Assembly: GCF_019645855.1 (NCBI RefSeq)
Contig: NZ_CP080999.1
Coordinates: 1,674,001 to 1,738,000 of the forward strand
Source: Mycobacterium malmoense
Lineage (GTDB): Bacteria > Actinomycetota > Actinomycetes > Mycobacteriales > Mycobacteriaceae
Reading direction: 5' to 3'
Length of the DNA stretch: 64,000 nucleotides
Shown here: positions 48,521 to 57,204 of the stretch, piece after piece
Layout of the letters: every line of letters starts with the position of its first letter
Position numbering within the stretch: the stretch's first letter is position 1
Program-made: the position numbers and the translations under genes
Notes under the pieces: model-generated
What the model saw: only the letters and a program-made list of their open reading frames with translations
Database searches by the model: none
Told to the model about the DNA's origin: nothing

Positions 48521-49203
48521 GAATCGACGTCGTCACGATCTTCCCTGCCTACCTGGATCCGCTGCGGCAATCGTTGCCGGGCAAGGCGATTGCGTCGGGC
48601 CTAATCGATTTGCGCGTGCACGACCTGCGCCGGTGGACGCACGACGTGCACCACTCGGTGGACGACGCGCCCTACGGCGGCGGCCCCGGGATGGTGATGA
48701 AGGCACCGGTGTGGGGTGAGGCGCTGGATGAAATCTGTTCCAGCGAAACACTTTTGGTTGTCCCCACCCCGGCCGGTGCGCTGTTCACCCAGGCGACCGC
48801 CCAGCGCTGGACCACCGAGACGCACCTGGTGTTCGCGTGCGGCCGCTACGAGGGCATCGACCAGCGGGTCATCGAGGACGCCGCCCGGCGGATGCGGGTC
48901 GAGGAGGTCTCGATCGGCGACTATGTGTTGCCGGGCGGCGAGTCGGCCGCACTGGTGATGATCGAGGCCGTGCTGCGGCTGCTCGACGGAGTTCTCGGCA
49001 ATCCCGCGTCGCATCAACATGATTCGCACTCGCCGGGCCTGGACCGGCTGCTGGAGGGGCCGAGCTATACCCGGCCGCCGAGCTGGCGCGGGCTCGACGT
49101 TCCCGAGGTCCTGCTGTCCGGTGATCACGCGCGGATCGCCGCCTGGCGCCGGGAGGTGTCGCTGCGGCGCACCCGGGAACGCCGCCCCGACCTGGCGGAC
49201 TGA
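48517..49203 (+). CDS. trmD: tRNA (guanine37-N1)-methyltransferase
   Basis: SPOUT-fold enzyme that methylates G37 of tRNAs using SAM and prevents frameshifting. 228 residues. Starts MRIDVVTIFPAYLDPLRQSL; DDAPYGGGPGMVMKAP, FACGRYEGIDQRV and the knot segment SIGDYVLPGGESAALVMIEAV are diagnostic. Last gene of the rpsP operon; palindrome E follows after 6 nt. Confidence 0.97.
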   Translation: MRIDVVTIFPAYLDPLRQSLPGKAIASGLIDLRVHDLRRWTHDVHHSVDDAPYGGGPGMVMKAPVWGEALDEICSSETLLVVPTPAGALFTQATAQRWTTETHLVFACGRYEGIDQRVIEDAARRMRVEEVSIGDYVLPGGESAALVMIEAVLRLLDGVLGNPASHQHDSHSPGLDRLLEGPSYTRPPSWRGLDVPEVLLSGDHARIAAWRREVSLRRTRERRPDLAD

Positions 49204-49209
49204 CGCCGC

Positions 49210-49267
49210 CGAGCAGACGCAAACTCGCACGCGCTGAGCCGAATTCGTGCGATTCTGCGTCTGCTCG
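49210..49267. terminator. Palindrome E between convergent trmD and lppW
   Basis: Arms 49210-49230 and 49247-49267 pair over 21 bp with two or three mismatches; the arm is the CGAGCAGACGC type also seen in C and F. It lies between convergent genes, so a bidirectional terminator role is likely. Confidence 0.65.
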
Positions 49268-49290
49268 CGCGGGAAACTCGCGCGGGAAAC
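49265..49290. repeat. 13-bp tandem duplication beside palindrome E
   Basis: TCGCGCGGGAAAC occurs twice in direct tandem (49265-49277 and 49278-49290). The first copy overlaps the last three bases of the palindrome. Confidence 0.75.
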
Positions 49291-49300
49291 CTGGCGCCGG

Positions 49301-50254
49301 TCAGATTCGGCCGTTGGGAAACATCGTCTTGACGGCCTGGGTGATCGTCTGTCGCGCGGTGGCGTCGTCGGAGGGCTGCAGCGACTGGACCACCATGACG
49401 TAGCGGTGGTCGGCGCCGATCACGCCGGTCGACAGGTGCATCCAGTCGCTGCCGATGCAGCACATCCAGCCCTGCTTGACCGCCACCGGCTCGGCGAACA
49501 GGCCCTCGGGAATGCCGAACCGCTGCGGATAGCCGTCGATCCCGTTCGGGGTGGACCGCGCCAGGTCGTTGACGATGATCGTGGCCCGCTCCGCCGGCAG
49601 CCCGCCCGACCCGTCGAGCAGCATGTCGTAGTAGTGGACCAGGTCGGTCAGCGAGCTCGTCGTGTTCCACCAGCGTCCGTCGCTGGGCGGGGTGGTGGAC
49701 GAGAGCCCGTACCGGGTGGCGACCTGGGTGATGATGGCCTCGCCACCGCCCTGACCCCAGAACTTTTCGGCGGCGCCGTCGTCGGACGACTGCAGCATGA
49801 CATCCAACGCCTGGCGGTCCTCCGGGGACAGGGTGGTCTTGCCCTCGGATTCGGCCAGCAGCAGATCGTCGGCGATGAAGAGCTTGGCCACCGATGCGGT
49901 GCCGACGATCTGGGTGTTGCCGTTGGACACCAGCTCGCGCGTCTTGCGGTCGAGGACGGCGACCGACAGCGCGGCCCCGCCGGCGGCGGCGTCGTCGATC
50001 GCCCGCTGGATGCGGGCCCGGAGACCGTCGAACCCGGAGCTGGGCAGGGCCTGCGTCGGCCCCGGCATCGTGATGGTGTCCAGCAGCAGTTGCACCGTCT
50101 CCGGTTGCGTCGGCGACCGGGCGGGCGCGCCGTGTGCCGGCTTGCTGGGCACCTTCGCTTGGACCTGCGGCCCGACCAATGCCTCGTCGCATCCGGCCAA
50201 CACCAGCGTCATCAGCGCGATGGCGGTGAGCACGGCGGGCGGGCGGGCGCGCAT
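49301..50254 (-). CDS. lppW: Lipoprotein LppW, beta-lactamase-like
   Basis: 317 residues. Lipoprotein signal peptide with lipobox LVLAGC, Cys22. The mature part resembles serine beta-lactamases/transpeptidases: SVAK fits the SxxK site, SSDDGAAEKFW lies where SDN is expected, and KQGWMCC is where KTG is expected. The altered motifs make true beta-lactamase activity doubtful. ATG 50254 is chosen because it gives the signal peptide; upstream in-frame codons add a non-signal stretch. Convergent with trmD, divergent from rplS. Confidence 0.9.
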   Translation of the reverse strand: MRARPPAVLTAIALMTLVLAGCDEALVGPQVQAKVPSKPAHGAPARSPTQPETVQLLLDTITMPGPTQALPSSGFDGLRARIQRAIDDAAAGGAALSVAVLDRKTRELVSNGNTQIVGTASVAKLFIADDLLLAESEGKTTLSPEDRQALDVMLQSSDDGAAEKFWGQGGGEAIITQVATRYGLSSTTPPSDGRWWNTTSSLTDLVHYYDMLLDGSGGLPAERATIIVNDLARSTPNGIDGYPQRFGIPEGLFAEPVAVKQGWMCCIGSDWMHLSTGVIGADHRYVMVVQSLQPSDDATARQTITQAVKTMFPNGRI

Positions 50255-50429
50255 CCTGTCTCTCTTTCGGCCTTGGACGTGCACGTGCGGGCCGTCTCGC
50301 CATCCGCCCCGGGGAGTTTCGGGTTCGACTAGCGCGTTTTGGCCCCAGTCATATGTACCATCCACCAGCGCCTTCGGCCCGTCGCGAACCGCGACGTTTA
50401 CCTGTGATTTTCACTGCGCGCGGGCCGTC

Positions 50430-50438
50430 TGGCACAAT
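50430..50438 (+). promoter_or_regulatory. Extended -10 promoter of rplS
   Basis: TGG-CACAAT within TCTGGCACAAT, identical over 11 bases to the rpsP promoter. It leaves a leader of about 150 nt before rplS. Confidence 0.5.
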
Positions 50439-50593
50439 TGTGCAGTTGTCTCCACCGTGTCAGCGGGCCGGGCCGCTTCCCGCCCGCTGCGAGATACGCA
50501 CTGAAGCCCGAAACCCATCGGCTTGATGACCGCCCCACGCCCGCGCGTGGGCAGCCGCCGCGAGCCGCGACCGCAAGGAAGTGTTTTCTCAAG

Positions 50594-50935
50594 ATGAACA
50601 GGCTGGATTTCGTCGATCAGGCGTCGCTGCGCGACGACATCCCGGCCTTTAGCCCGGGTGACACCGTCAACGTCCACGTCAAGGTGATCGAGGGCGCCAA
50701 GGAGCGTATTCAGGTGTTCAAGGGCGCGGTGATCCGTCGGCAGGGCGGCGGCATCCGTGAGACGTTCACCGTGCGCAAGGAGAGCTACGGCGTCGGCGTC
50801 GAACGGACCTTCCCGGTGCATTCGCCGAACATCGACCATATCGAGGTGGTGACCCGTGGCGATGTCCGCCGCGCCAAGCTGTACTACCTGCGTGAACTCC
50901 GCGGCAAGAAGGCCAAGATCAAGGAAAAGCGCTGA
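50594..50935 (+). CDS. rplS: 50S ribosomal protein L19
   Basis: Large-subunit protein at the 30S-50S interface. 113 residues, as in M. tuberculosis. Family sequence is clear: FSPGDTVNVHVKVIEGAKERIQ in the middle of the barrel, VKESYGVGVERTFPVHSP-like central part, and a basic end (LRGKKAKIKEKR). AAGGAAG precedes the ATG. A longer frame from 50438 would begin inside the -10 box and is not used. Confidence 0.97.
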   Translation: MNRLDFVDQASLRDDIPAFSPGDTVNVHVKVIEGAKERIQVFKGAVIRRQGGGIRETFTVRKESYGVGVERTFPVHSPNIDHIEVVTRGDVRRAKLYYLRELRGKKAKIKEKR

Positions 50936-51016
50936 CCGGGTGCGCCCGTTGCGGGTCGCCCAACCGGTTAGGGGCCGATTCACTCGCCGGTTTACGGGGC
51001 CACAATCTGCGCTGGC

Positions 51017-51022
51017 TACGCT
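51017..51022 (+). promoter_or_regulatory. -10 box of a leaderless lepB transcript
   Basis: TACGCT lies at -12 to -7 relative to the GTG at 51029, and no Shine-Dalgarno sequence is seen. Confidence 0.5.
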
Positions 51023-51028
51023 GATCCC

Positions 51029-51892
51029 GTGACCGATACCCCGGACTCGCCTGAGCCCCCGTCCGACGCTGGCCAGTCAGAGCCGAAGGTCTCTACCCGC
51101 GACCCCAGGGACACCCGGGTGCCGGCCGAGGGGTCCCCGCCGCCCGAAGAGGCCGAGCCCAAGAAGTCCGCGCTGCGCGAACTCGCGATCCTGGCGGTGA
51201 TCGCGGTGGCGCTCTACTACGTCATGCTGACGTTCGTCGCGCGGCCGTACCTGATCCCGTCGGAATCCATGGAGCCCACGCTGCACGGGTGCACGGGCTG
51301 CGTTGGCGACCGCATCATGGTGGACAAGCTCACCTACCGCTTCGGCTCACCGCACCCCGGTGACGTAATCGTCTTCAAGGGGCCTCCGTCGTGGAACGCC
51401 GGATACAAGTCGATCCGCTCCAACAACACCGCGCTGCGCTGGGTGCAAAACGCGCTGTCGTTCATCGGTTTCGTGCCGCCTGACGAAAACGACCTGGTCA
51501 AGCGGGTCATCGCGGTGGGAGGGCAGACGGTGCAGTGCCGGGCCGACACTGGGTTGACGGTCGACGGCAAGCCGCTCAAGGAGCCGTACCTGAGTCCCGC
51601 CACCATGATGGCCGACCCGTCGGTGTATCCGTGCCTGGGCAGCGAGTTCGGGCCGGTCGCCGTGCCGCCGGGGCGGCTGTGGGTGATGGGTGACAACCGC
51701 ACGCACTCGGCGGACTCGCGGGCCCACTGCACCAGCATCCCGGCCGACGCCCTCAAGGGCGTGTTGTGCACCGGCGATCCGATGTCGGGGACCGTGCCGG
51801 TGTCCAATGTCATCGGCAAGGCCAGGTTCATCGTGTGGCCGCCGTCGCGGTGGGGTGGTGTGGGATCGGTGAACCCCCAGCAGGGCCAGTGA
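51029..51892 (+). CDS. lepB: Signal peptidase I
   Basis: Cleaves signal peptides of exported proteins on the outer face of the membrane. 287 residues (M. tuberculosis 294). An N-terminal cytoplasmic Pro/acidic stretch precedes one membrane helix about 52-70 (LAILAVIAVALYYVMLTFVA). Catalytic Ser in PSESMEPTL about 80, catalytic Lys in LVKRVIAVGG about 158, and GDNRTHSADSR box E about 220. rnhB begins 2 nt after its stop. Confidence 0.96.
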   Translation: MTDTPDSPEPPSDAGQSEPKVSTRDPRDTRVPAEGSPPPEEAEPKKSALRELAILAVIAVALYYVMLTFVARPYLIPSESMEPTLHGCTGCVGDRIMVDKLTYRFGSPHPGDVIVFKGPPSWNAGYKSIRSNNTALRWVQNALSFIGFVPPDENDLVKRVIAVGGQTVQCRADTGLTVDGKPLKEPYLSPATMMADPSVYPCLGSEFGPVAVPPGRLWVMGDNRTHSADSRAHCTSIPADALKGVLCTGDPMSGTVPVSNVIGKARFIVWPPSRWGGVGSVNPQQGQ

Positions 51893-51894
51893 CC

Positions 51895-52614
51895 ATGGTC
51901 ACCACCTGGCCGCCGCGGACGGTGATCCGCAAGTCGGGGGGTCTGCGCACCCTGGAGTCGGCGCTGTACCGCAGCGGCCTGGGGCCGGTGGCCGGGGTCG
52001 ACGAGGTGGGTCGCGGCGCGTGTGCGGGCCCGCTGGTGGTGGCGGCCTGTGTGCTCGGCCCGGGGCGATTGGAAAGCCTTGCGGCGCTGGATGATTCGAA
52101 GAAGCTGACCGAAAAGGCGCGGGAGAGGCTGTTCCCGTTGATCCGCCGCTACGCCCTGGCCTACCACGTGGTGTTCATCCCTTCCGAAGAGGTGGACCGG
52201 CGCGGGGTGCACGTGGCCAACATCGAGGGCATGCGCCGCGCGGTGGCCGGCCTGTCCGTGCGTCCCGGTTACGTGCTGAGCGACGGCTTCCGCGTGCCCG
52301 GCCTGCCCATGCCGTCGCTGCCGGTGGTCGGGGGAGACGGCGTGGCCGCCTGCATCGCCGCGGCCAGTGTGCTGGCGAAGGTCAGCCGCGACCGGTTGAT
52401 GGTCGCGATGGACGCCGACCACCCCGGCTACGGGTTCGCCGACCACAAGGGCTACAGCACGCCGGCCCACTCCATGGCGCTGACGCGGTTGGGCCCCTGC
52501 CCCGAGCACCGCTATTCGTTCATCAACGTGCGGCGGGTGGCGACCGGGTCGGGTTCGCAGGTGGTGGCCGTGTGCGAACCGGACCCTCCGGCCGAGCGTG
52601 ACGGATACCGGTGA
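51895..52614 (+). CDS. rnhB: Ribonuclease HII
   Basis: Removes ribonucleotides from DNA and RNA of RNA:DNA hybrids. 239 residues (M. tuberculosis 264, with a longer tail). Catalytic acids in AGVDEVGRGACAGPL (Asp and Glu about 36-37), LDDSKKL, and AASVLAKVSRDRLM plus DADHPGYGFADHKGY. ATG 51895 lies 2 nt beyond the lepB stop. Confidence 0.96.
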   Translation: MVTTWPPRTVIRKSGGLRTLESALYRSGLGPVAGVDEVGRGACAGPLVVAACVLGPGRLESLAALDDSKKLTEKARERLFPLIRRYALAYHVVFIPSEEVDRRGVHVANIEGMRRAVAGLSVRPGYVLSDGFRVPGLPMPSLPVVGGDGVAACIAAASVLAKVSRDRLMVAMDADHPGYGFADHKGYSTPAHSMALTRLGPCPEHRYSFINVRRVATGSGSQVVAVCEPDPPAERDGYR

Positions 52615-52732
52615 GGAAAGATGGGACCAGGTTCCCACCCGGCGACGATGCGGGCCGCGGCGGGTAAAAAGGCCCACGGAACGCCGGGGAAAGTTGTCAG
52701 GGAAGAAGGACGTCTGAGCAGGTGAGTGGCAG

Positions 52733-53038
52733 ATGAGTGCAGAAGATCTCGAAAAGTACGAAACCGAGATGGAGCTCTCGCTGTACCGCGAATACAAGGA
52801 CATCGTCGGCCAGTTCAGCTACGTCGTGGAAACCGAGCGGCGCTTCTACCTGGCCAACAGCGTGGAGCTGATGCCGCGCAACGCCGACGGCGAGGTGTAC
52901 TTCGAGCTGCGACTGTCCGACGCCTGGGTGTGGGACATGTACCGGCCGGCGCGGTTCGTCAAGCAGGTGCGGGTGGTCACGTTCAAGGACGTCAACATCG
53001 AAGAGGTCGAGAAGCCCGAGCTGCGCCTGCCGGAATAG
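52733..53038 (+). CDS. DUF2469 protein (Rv2901c)
   Basis: 101 residues, highly conserved in actinobacteria and always near rnhB. Acidic; begins SAEDLEKYETEMELSLYREY. Probably a small cytoplasmic protein; function unknown. An earlier GTG at 52721 hits a stop at once, so the ATG is right. Confidence 0.93.
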   Translation: MSAEDLEKYETEMELSLYREYKDIVGQFSYVVETERRFYLANSVELMPRNADGEVYFELRLSDAWVWDMYRPARFVKQVRVVTFKDVNIEEVEKPELRLPE

Positions 53039-53049
53039 CCCCCGAAAGA

Positions 53050-53820
53050 CTATGCGCCCGGCGTAAGCCGATCGTCGCCGTCGGAGGGCAGTTGACCACG
53101 GTTTTCGATGATGGCCCGCGCCACCTCGGCCAGCTTGATGTTCAGGGCCTGGGAGTGGCGCCGCAGTAGGTCGAACGCCTGCTCTTCGGTCATGTCGTGC
53201 AGCAGCATCAGCATGCCGACCGCCTTGCCGATTTCGCGGTTGCTGAGCAGTCCACGGCGCAGGGTCGCGGCGTCTTCACCCTTGGTGACCGCGTTGATGG
53301 CCACGCTGGCGAACGCTGCGAGCACCGCCGCCCGTCCGGCGGCCTCGGCGTCGAACAGGTTGGGGGTGTCGCTGAACAGGTTGAGCGCGGCTCCCTTGCG
53401 CTTGTCGACCAGGAGCCGAAAGCCCATGGCACCGCGCACCGGTGTCTCCGCGACCAGGACGGACGCGAGCTTGGGCCACAGGGACGGCGTGGTCAGGTCC
53501 GTGTCGATCTGGGGGGTTTCCTCCTCGATCGCATCGATGCAGGGGCCGTCGCCGGCGCGCCGCTCCAGCTCGTCGATCTGGTAGGCGAGGCGGTCGCTCG
53601 CGCCGACGGTGACATAGCGATCGTTTGTGCGCACTAACAGGCTGGCGTGGTCACAGCCCCGGATAGCCAGGGTCGCGGCGACGCAGATGGCCGCGTACAT
53701 CTCTGTGGCGTCCGAGCCTTGATAGATGATCTCGGCGAGGGCGGCGAAGACGGTCGCCGGATCGGCCTTCTCCCCGGCAGCGCCCGAACCGCCCGCGCCG
53801 GCATTCGATTCGTCTGCCAT
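53050..53820 (-). CDS. GAF-ANTAR regulatory protein
   Basis: 256 residues. GAF sensor domain about 25-170 (FAALAEIIYQGSDATEMYAAIC; GDGPCIDAIEEETPQIDTDL), then a C-terminal ANTAR RNA-binding domain about 185-240 (LLSNREIGKAVGMLMLLHDMTEEQAFDLLRRHSQ), which in this family binds paired hairpins in nascent mRNA and prevents termination. ATG at 53820 follows GAGG by 6 nt; longer in-frame starts are unsupported. Divergent from fdhF with 238 nt between. I do not recall it at this locus in M. tuberculosis. No histidine kinase or receiver partner is next to it. Confidence 0.87.
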   Translation of the reverse strand: MADESNAGAGGSGAAGEKADPATVFAALAEIIYQGSDATEMYAAICVAATLAIRGCDHASLLVRTNDRYVTVGASDRLAYQIDELERRAGDGPCIDAIEEETPQIDTDLTTPSLWPKLASVLVAETPVRGAMGFRLLVDKRKGAALNLFSDTPNLFDAEAAGRAAVLAAFASVAINAVTKGEDAATLRRGLLSNREIGKAVGMLMLLHDMTEEQAFDLLRRHSQALNIKLAEVARAIIENRGQLPSDGDDRLTPGA

Positions 53821-54046
53821 GCTGTGCCTCATTTCTCGCGGTGTCGGTGGTTTGACCCGCACGCGATCGCCGTAGATTAGCGGGCCGCCAAAACGAGCCG
53901 CACGCGCTGTTGCCCACGGCCCTTCCATCGAGAGTATCGACTCGCGAATTTCGTCACTCGCGGTTTCAGGGGGACGGAAGGACACCCTGGCGGCGCTCGC
54001 TGGGAAGGCGGTCTGACACCCGGGGAGCGCGCGGCCCGCAAGGCTG

Positions 54047-54052
54047 TAATTT
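54047..54052 (+). promoter_or_regulatory. -10 box of a leaderless fdhF transcript
   Basis: TAATTT sits at -12 to -7 relative to the GTG at 54059; no Shine-Dalgarno sequence is visible. Confidence 0.55.
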
Positions 54053-54058
54053 GAGTCC

Positions 54059-56383
54059 GTGAGATTCGACCGCTCGGCCGCGTCCGGCGATATCCCCGCC
54101 GACTACGACGAACACGCGGTTACCGTGGTGCCCCACAAACCAGAGGCCGCGGGCGTGCGAGCGGTGCTGGTCTCGCTGCAGCGGGGGTTCGAGCAGATGG
54201 GCGCGGTGCGCACCGCGGCGGCGCTGGCCCGGCTCAACCAGCGCAACGGCTTCGACTGCCCCGGATGCGCGTGGCCCGAGGAGCACGGCGGACGCAAGCT
54301 GGCCGAGTTCTGCGAGAACGGCGCCAAGGCCGTCGCCGAAGAGGCCACCAAGCGCACCGTCACACCGGAGTTTTTCGCGCGGCACACGGTGGCCGAACTG
54401 GCGGCCAAGCCCGAGTACTGGCTGTCCCAACAGGGCCGGCTCACCCACCCGATGGTGTTGCGCCCCGGTGACGACCGCTACCGGCCGATCGGCTGGGACG
54501 ACGCCTACCGGGTGATCGCCGAGCATTTGGGCGCCCTGGCGGACCCCGATGAGGCCGTGTTCTACACGTCGGGTCGCACCAGTAACGAGGCCGCGTTCTG
54601 CTACCAGCTGCTGGTCCGCTGTTTCGGCACCAACAACCTGCCCGATTGCTCCAACATGTGTCACGAGTCGTCGGGATCGGCGCTGACCGAGTCGATCGGC
54701 ATCGGAAAGGGATCCGTCACCGTCGACGACGTCGCGCATGCCGACCTGATCGTCATCGCCGGACAGAATCCGGGCACCAACCATCCGCGGATGCTCTCGG
54801 TTCTGGAGAAGGCAAAAGTCAACGGCGCCAAGATCATTGCGGTGAATCCTCTGCCCGAGGCCGGGCTGATCCGTTTCAAGGACCCGCAGAAGGTGAAGGG
54901 CGTTGTGGGGCACGGTATCCCGATCGCCGACGAGTTCGTGCAGATCCGCCTGGGCGGCGACATGGCGTTGTTCGCCGGGCTGGGCAGGTTGTTGCTCGAG
55001 GCCGACGACCGCGCCCCGGGCACCGTCGTCGACCGCGCCTTCGTCGACGCGCACTGTGCCGGGTTCGACGACTACCGACGCCGGACCCTCGGCATCGACC
55101 TCGATACGGTCTTCGCCGCCACCGGCATTGGGCGCCCACAACTCGAGCGCGTCGCCGCGATGCTGATGGCGTCGCAGCGCACCGTTGTGTGCTGGGCGAT
55201 GGGCCTGACGCAGCACACCCATGCGGTCGACACCATCGGCGAGGTCACCAATCTGTTGCTGCTGCGCGGCATGATCGGCAAGCCGGGCGCGGGTGTCTGC
55301 CCGGTGCGCGGGCACTCCAACGTGCAGGGCGACCGCACGATGGGCATCTGGGAGAAGATGCCCGAACGGTTCCTGGCGTCCCTGGACCGCGAGTTCGGCA
55401 TCACCAGCCCGCGCAAGCACGGCTACGACACGGTGGCCGCGATCCGCGCGATGCGCGACGGGCGAGCCACCGTCTTCGTGGGCATGGGCGGCAACTTCGC
55501 GTCGGCCACCCCCGATACCGCCGTCACCGAGGCCGCGTTGCGCAATTGCGCGCTCACCGTGCAGATTTCGACCAAGCTCAACCGCAGTCACCTCGTGCAC
55601 GGTTCCACCGCGCTGATCCTGCCGACGCTGGGACGCACCGACCGCGACATCCGCGGCGGGCGGAAACAGGTTGTCTCGGTCGAGGATTCGATGTCGATGG
55701 TGCACCTGTCCCGCGGCGGTCTGCACCCGCCCAGCGACCTGGTGCGCAGCGAGGTGGAAATCGTCTGCGAGCTGGCGCGCACGCTGCTCGGCGCGGCGCA
55801 CCCGGTCCCGTGGGAGCGTTTCGCCGCCGACTACGACACCATCCGCGACGCGATCGCCGCGGTGGTCCCCGGCTGCGCCGACTACAACCGCAGGGTGCGG
55901 GCGCCCGACGGATTCCAGCTTCCCCATCCGCCGCGCGATGCACGCGAATTCCGCACCAGCACAGGCAGAGCCAACTTCGCGATCAACCCGCTGCGGTGGG
56001 TGCCGGTGCCGCCGGGCCGGCTGGTGCTGCAGTCGCTGCGCAGCCACGACCAGTACAACACCACGATCTACGGGCTCGACGACCGTTATCGCGGGGTGAA
56101 GGGTGGCCGTCGCGTGGTGTTCATCAACCCGGCCGACATCGAGGCGCTGGGCCTGACGGCGGGCAAGCGCGTCGATCTGGTGTCGGAGTGGACCGACGCG
56201 GAGGGCCGGCTGCAGGAGCGGCGCGCGAAAGACTTTCTGGTGGTGGCCTATTCGACGCCGGTCGGTAACGCCGCGGCCTACTACCCGGAGACCAATCCGC
56301 TGGTTCCGCTGGATCACACCGCGGACAAATCGAACACCCCGGTGTCGAAGGCGATCACGATCCGGGTGGAGCCGGCGACGTAG
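54059..56383 (+). CDS. fdhF: Formate dehydrogenase-like molybdopterin oxidoreductase (FdhF/YdeP type)
   Basis: 774 residues (M. tuberculosis Rv2900c about 779). Molybdopterin oxidoreductase of the FdhF/YdeP alpha-subunit group. N-terminal CPGCAWPE replaces the classical four-Cys iron-sulfur motif; the molybdenum-ligand position is Cys, not selenocysteine (NMCHESSGSAL about 200); IAGQNPGTNHPRM, WAMGLTQHTHAVD and the C-terminal dinucleotide-binding part (QSLRSHDQYNTTIYG) follow. Whether formate is the real substrate is not shown. Its stop shares a base with the fdhD start (TAGTG), so the sulfurtransferase needed for cofactor insertion is coupled. Confidence 0.93.
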   Translation: MRFDRSAASGDIPADYDEHAVTVVPHKPEAAGVRAVLVSLQRGFEQMGAVRTAAALARLNQRNGFDCPGCAWPEEHGGRKLAEFCENGAKAVAEEATKRTVTPEFFARHTVAELAAKPEYWLSQQGRLTHPMVLRPGDDRYRPIGWDDAYRVIAEHLGALADPDEAVFYTSGRTSNEAAFCYQLLVRCFGTNNLPDCSNMCHESSGSALTESIGIGKGSVTVDDVAHADLIVIAGQNPGTNHPRMLSVLEKAKVNGAKIIAVNPLPEAGLIRFKDPQKVKGVVGHGIPIADEFVQIRLGGDMALFAGLGRLLLEADDRAPGTVVDRAFVDAHCAGFDDYRRRTLGIDLDTVFAATGIGRPQLERVAAMLMASQRTVVCWAMGLTQHTHAVDTIGEVTNLLLLRGMIGKPGAGVCPVRGHSNVQGDRTMGIWEKMPERFLASLDREFGITSPRKHGYDTVAAIRAMRDGRATVFVGMGGNFASATPDTAVTEAALRNCALTVQISTKLNRSHLVHGSTALILPTLGRTDRDIRGGRKQVVSVEDSMSMVHLSRGGLHPPSDLVRSEVEIVCELARTLLGAAHPVPWERFAADYDTIRDAIAAVVPGCADYNRRVRAPDGFQLPHPPRDAREFRTSTGRANFAINPLRWVPVPPGRLVLQSLRSHDQYNTTIYGLDDRYRGVKGGRRVVFINPADIEALGLTAGKRVDLVSEWTDAEGRLQERRAKDFLVVAYSTPVGNAAAYYPETNPLVPLDHTADKSNTPVSKAITIRVEPAT

Positions 56384-57204
56384 TGGGGAACGTCACGGCG
56401 CGCCGGCGCGCGCACCATCTCACCGCGGAGCGGGCCGTCACGCGGCCGGAGACCCTGGCCGTCGAGGAGCCGCTGGAGATCCGCGTCAACGGCGCGCCGG
56501 TCACGGTCACCATGCGCACGCCCGGCTCGGATTTCGAACTTGCACAAGGCTTTCTGCTCACCGAGGGGGTGATCTGGGGTCGCGACGACGTGCTGACCAT
56601 CCGCTACTGCGGCGGGCGCGGCGAGGACGGGGCCAACACCTACAACGTTGTGGACGTGACCTTGGCGCCCGGGGTCGACCCGCCCGATCTCGACGTCACC
56701 CGCAACTTCTACACCACCTCGTCGTGCGGTGTCTGCGGCAAGGCATCGCTGGAGGCGGTGCGGCTCATCGGCCGCTTTTCGCCCGGCTCGGATCCGGCGG
56801 CCGTCGCCGCGGGCACACTCAAGGCGATGCCCGGCCAACTTCGCGCCGCGCAAAAGGTTTTCGACAGCACCGGTGGGTTGCACGCCGCCGCGCTGTTCTC
56901 GGTCGACGGCACGGCGCTCGTGGTGCGCGAGGACATCGGCAGGCACAATGCCGTCGACAAGGTCGTCGGCTGGGCGCTGGAACACGAGCGGGTGCCGCTG
57001 GGGGCCTCCGTGCTGTTGGTCAGCGGACGGGCCTCGTTCGAGCTGACGCAAAAGGCCGTCATGGCAGGGATTCCCGTGCTGGCCGCGGTGTCGGCGCCGT
57101 CGTCGCTGGCGGTCTCGCTGGCCGAGGAATCCGGGATAACGCTGGTGGCGTTCCTGCGGGAGAACTCGATGAACGTCTACACCAGGGCGGACCGGATCAC
57201 GTAA
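56383..57204 (+). CDS. fdhD: Formate dehydrogenase accessory sulfurtransferase FdhD
   Basis: Passes sulfur to the molybdenum cofactor of FdhF-type enzymes. 273 residues (M. tuberculosis 276). The cysteine loop is present as TSSCGVCGKASLE about 111-123; FELAQGFLLTEGVI, VREDIGRHNAVDKVVG and LVSGRASFELTQKA are family motifs. GTG start at 56383 overlaps fdhF by one base. Confidence 0.96.
   Translation: MGNVTARRRAHHLTAERAVTRPETLAVEEPLEIRVNGAPVTVTMRTPGSDFELAQGFLLTEGVIWGRDDVLTIRYCGGRGEDGANTYNVVDVTLAPGVDPPDLDVTRNFYTTSSCGVCGKASLEAVRLIGRFSPGSDPAAVAAGTLKAMPGQLRAAQKVFDSTGGLHAAALFSVDGTALVVREDIGRHNAVDKVVGWALEHERVPLGASVLLVSGRASFELTQKAVMAGIPVLAAVSAPSSLAVSLAEESGITLVAFLRENSMNVYTRADRIT

Noticed and set aside
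50438..50593. Longer N terminus for L19
   Set aside because: It would begin inside the promoter; L19 is 113 residues from the ATG at 50594.
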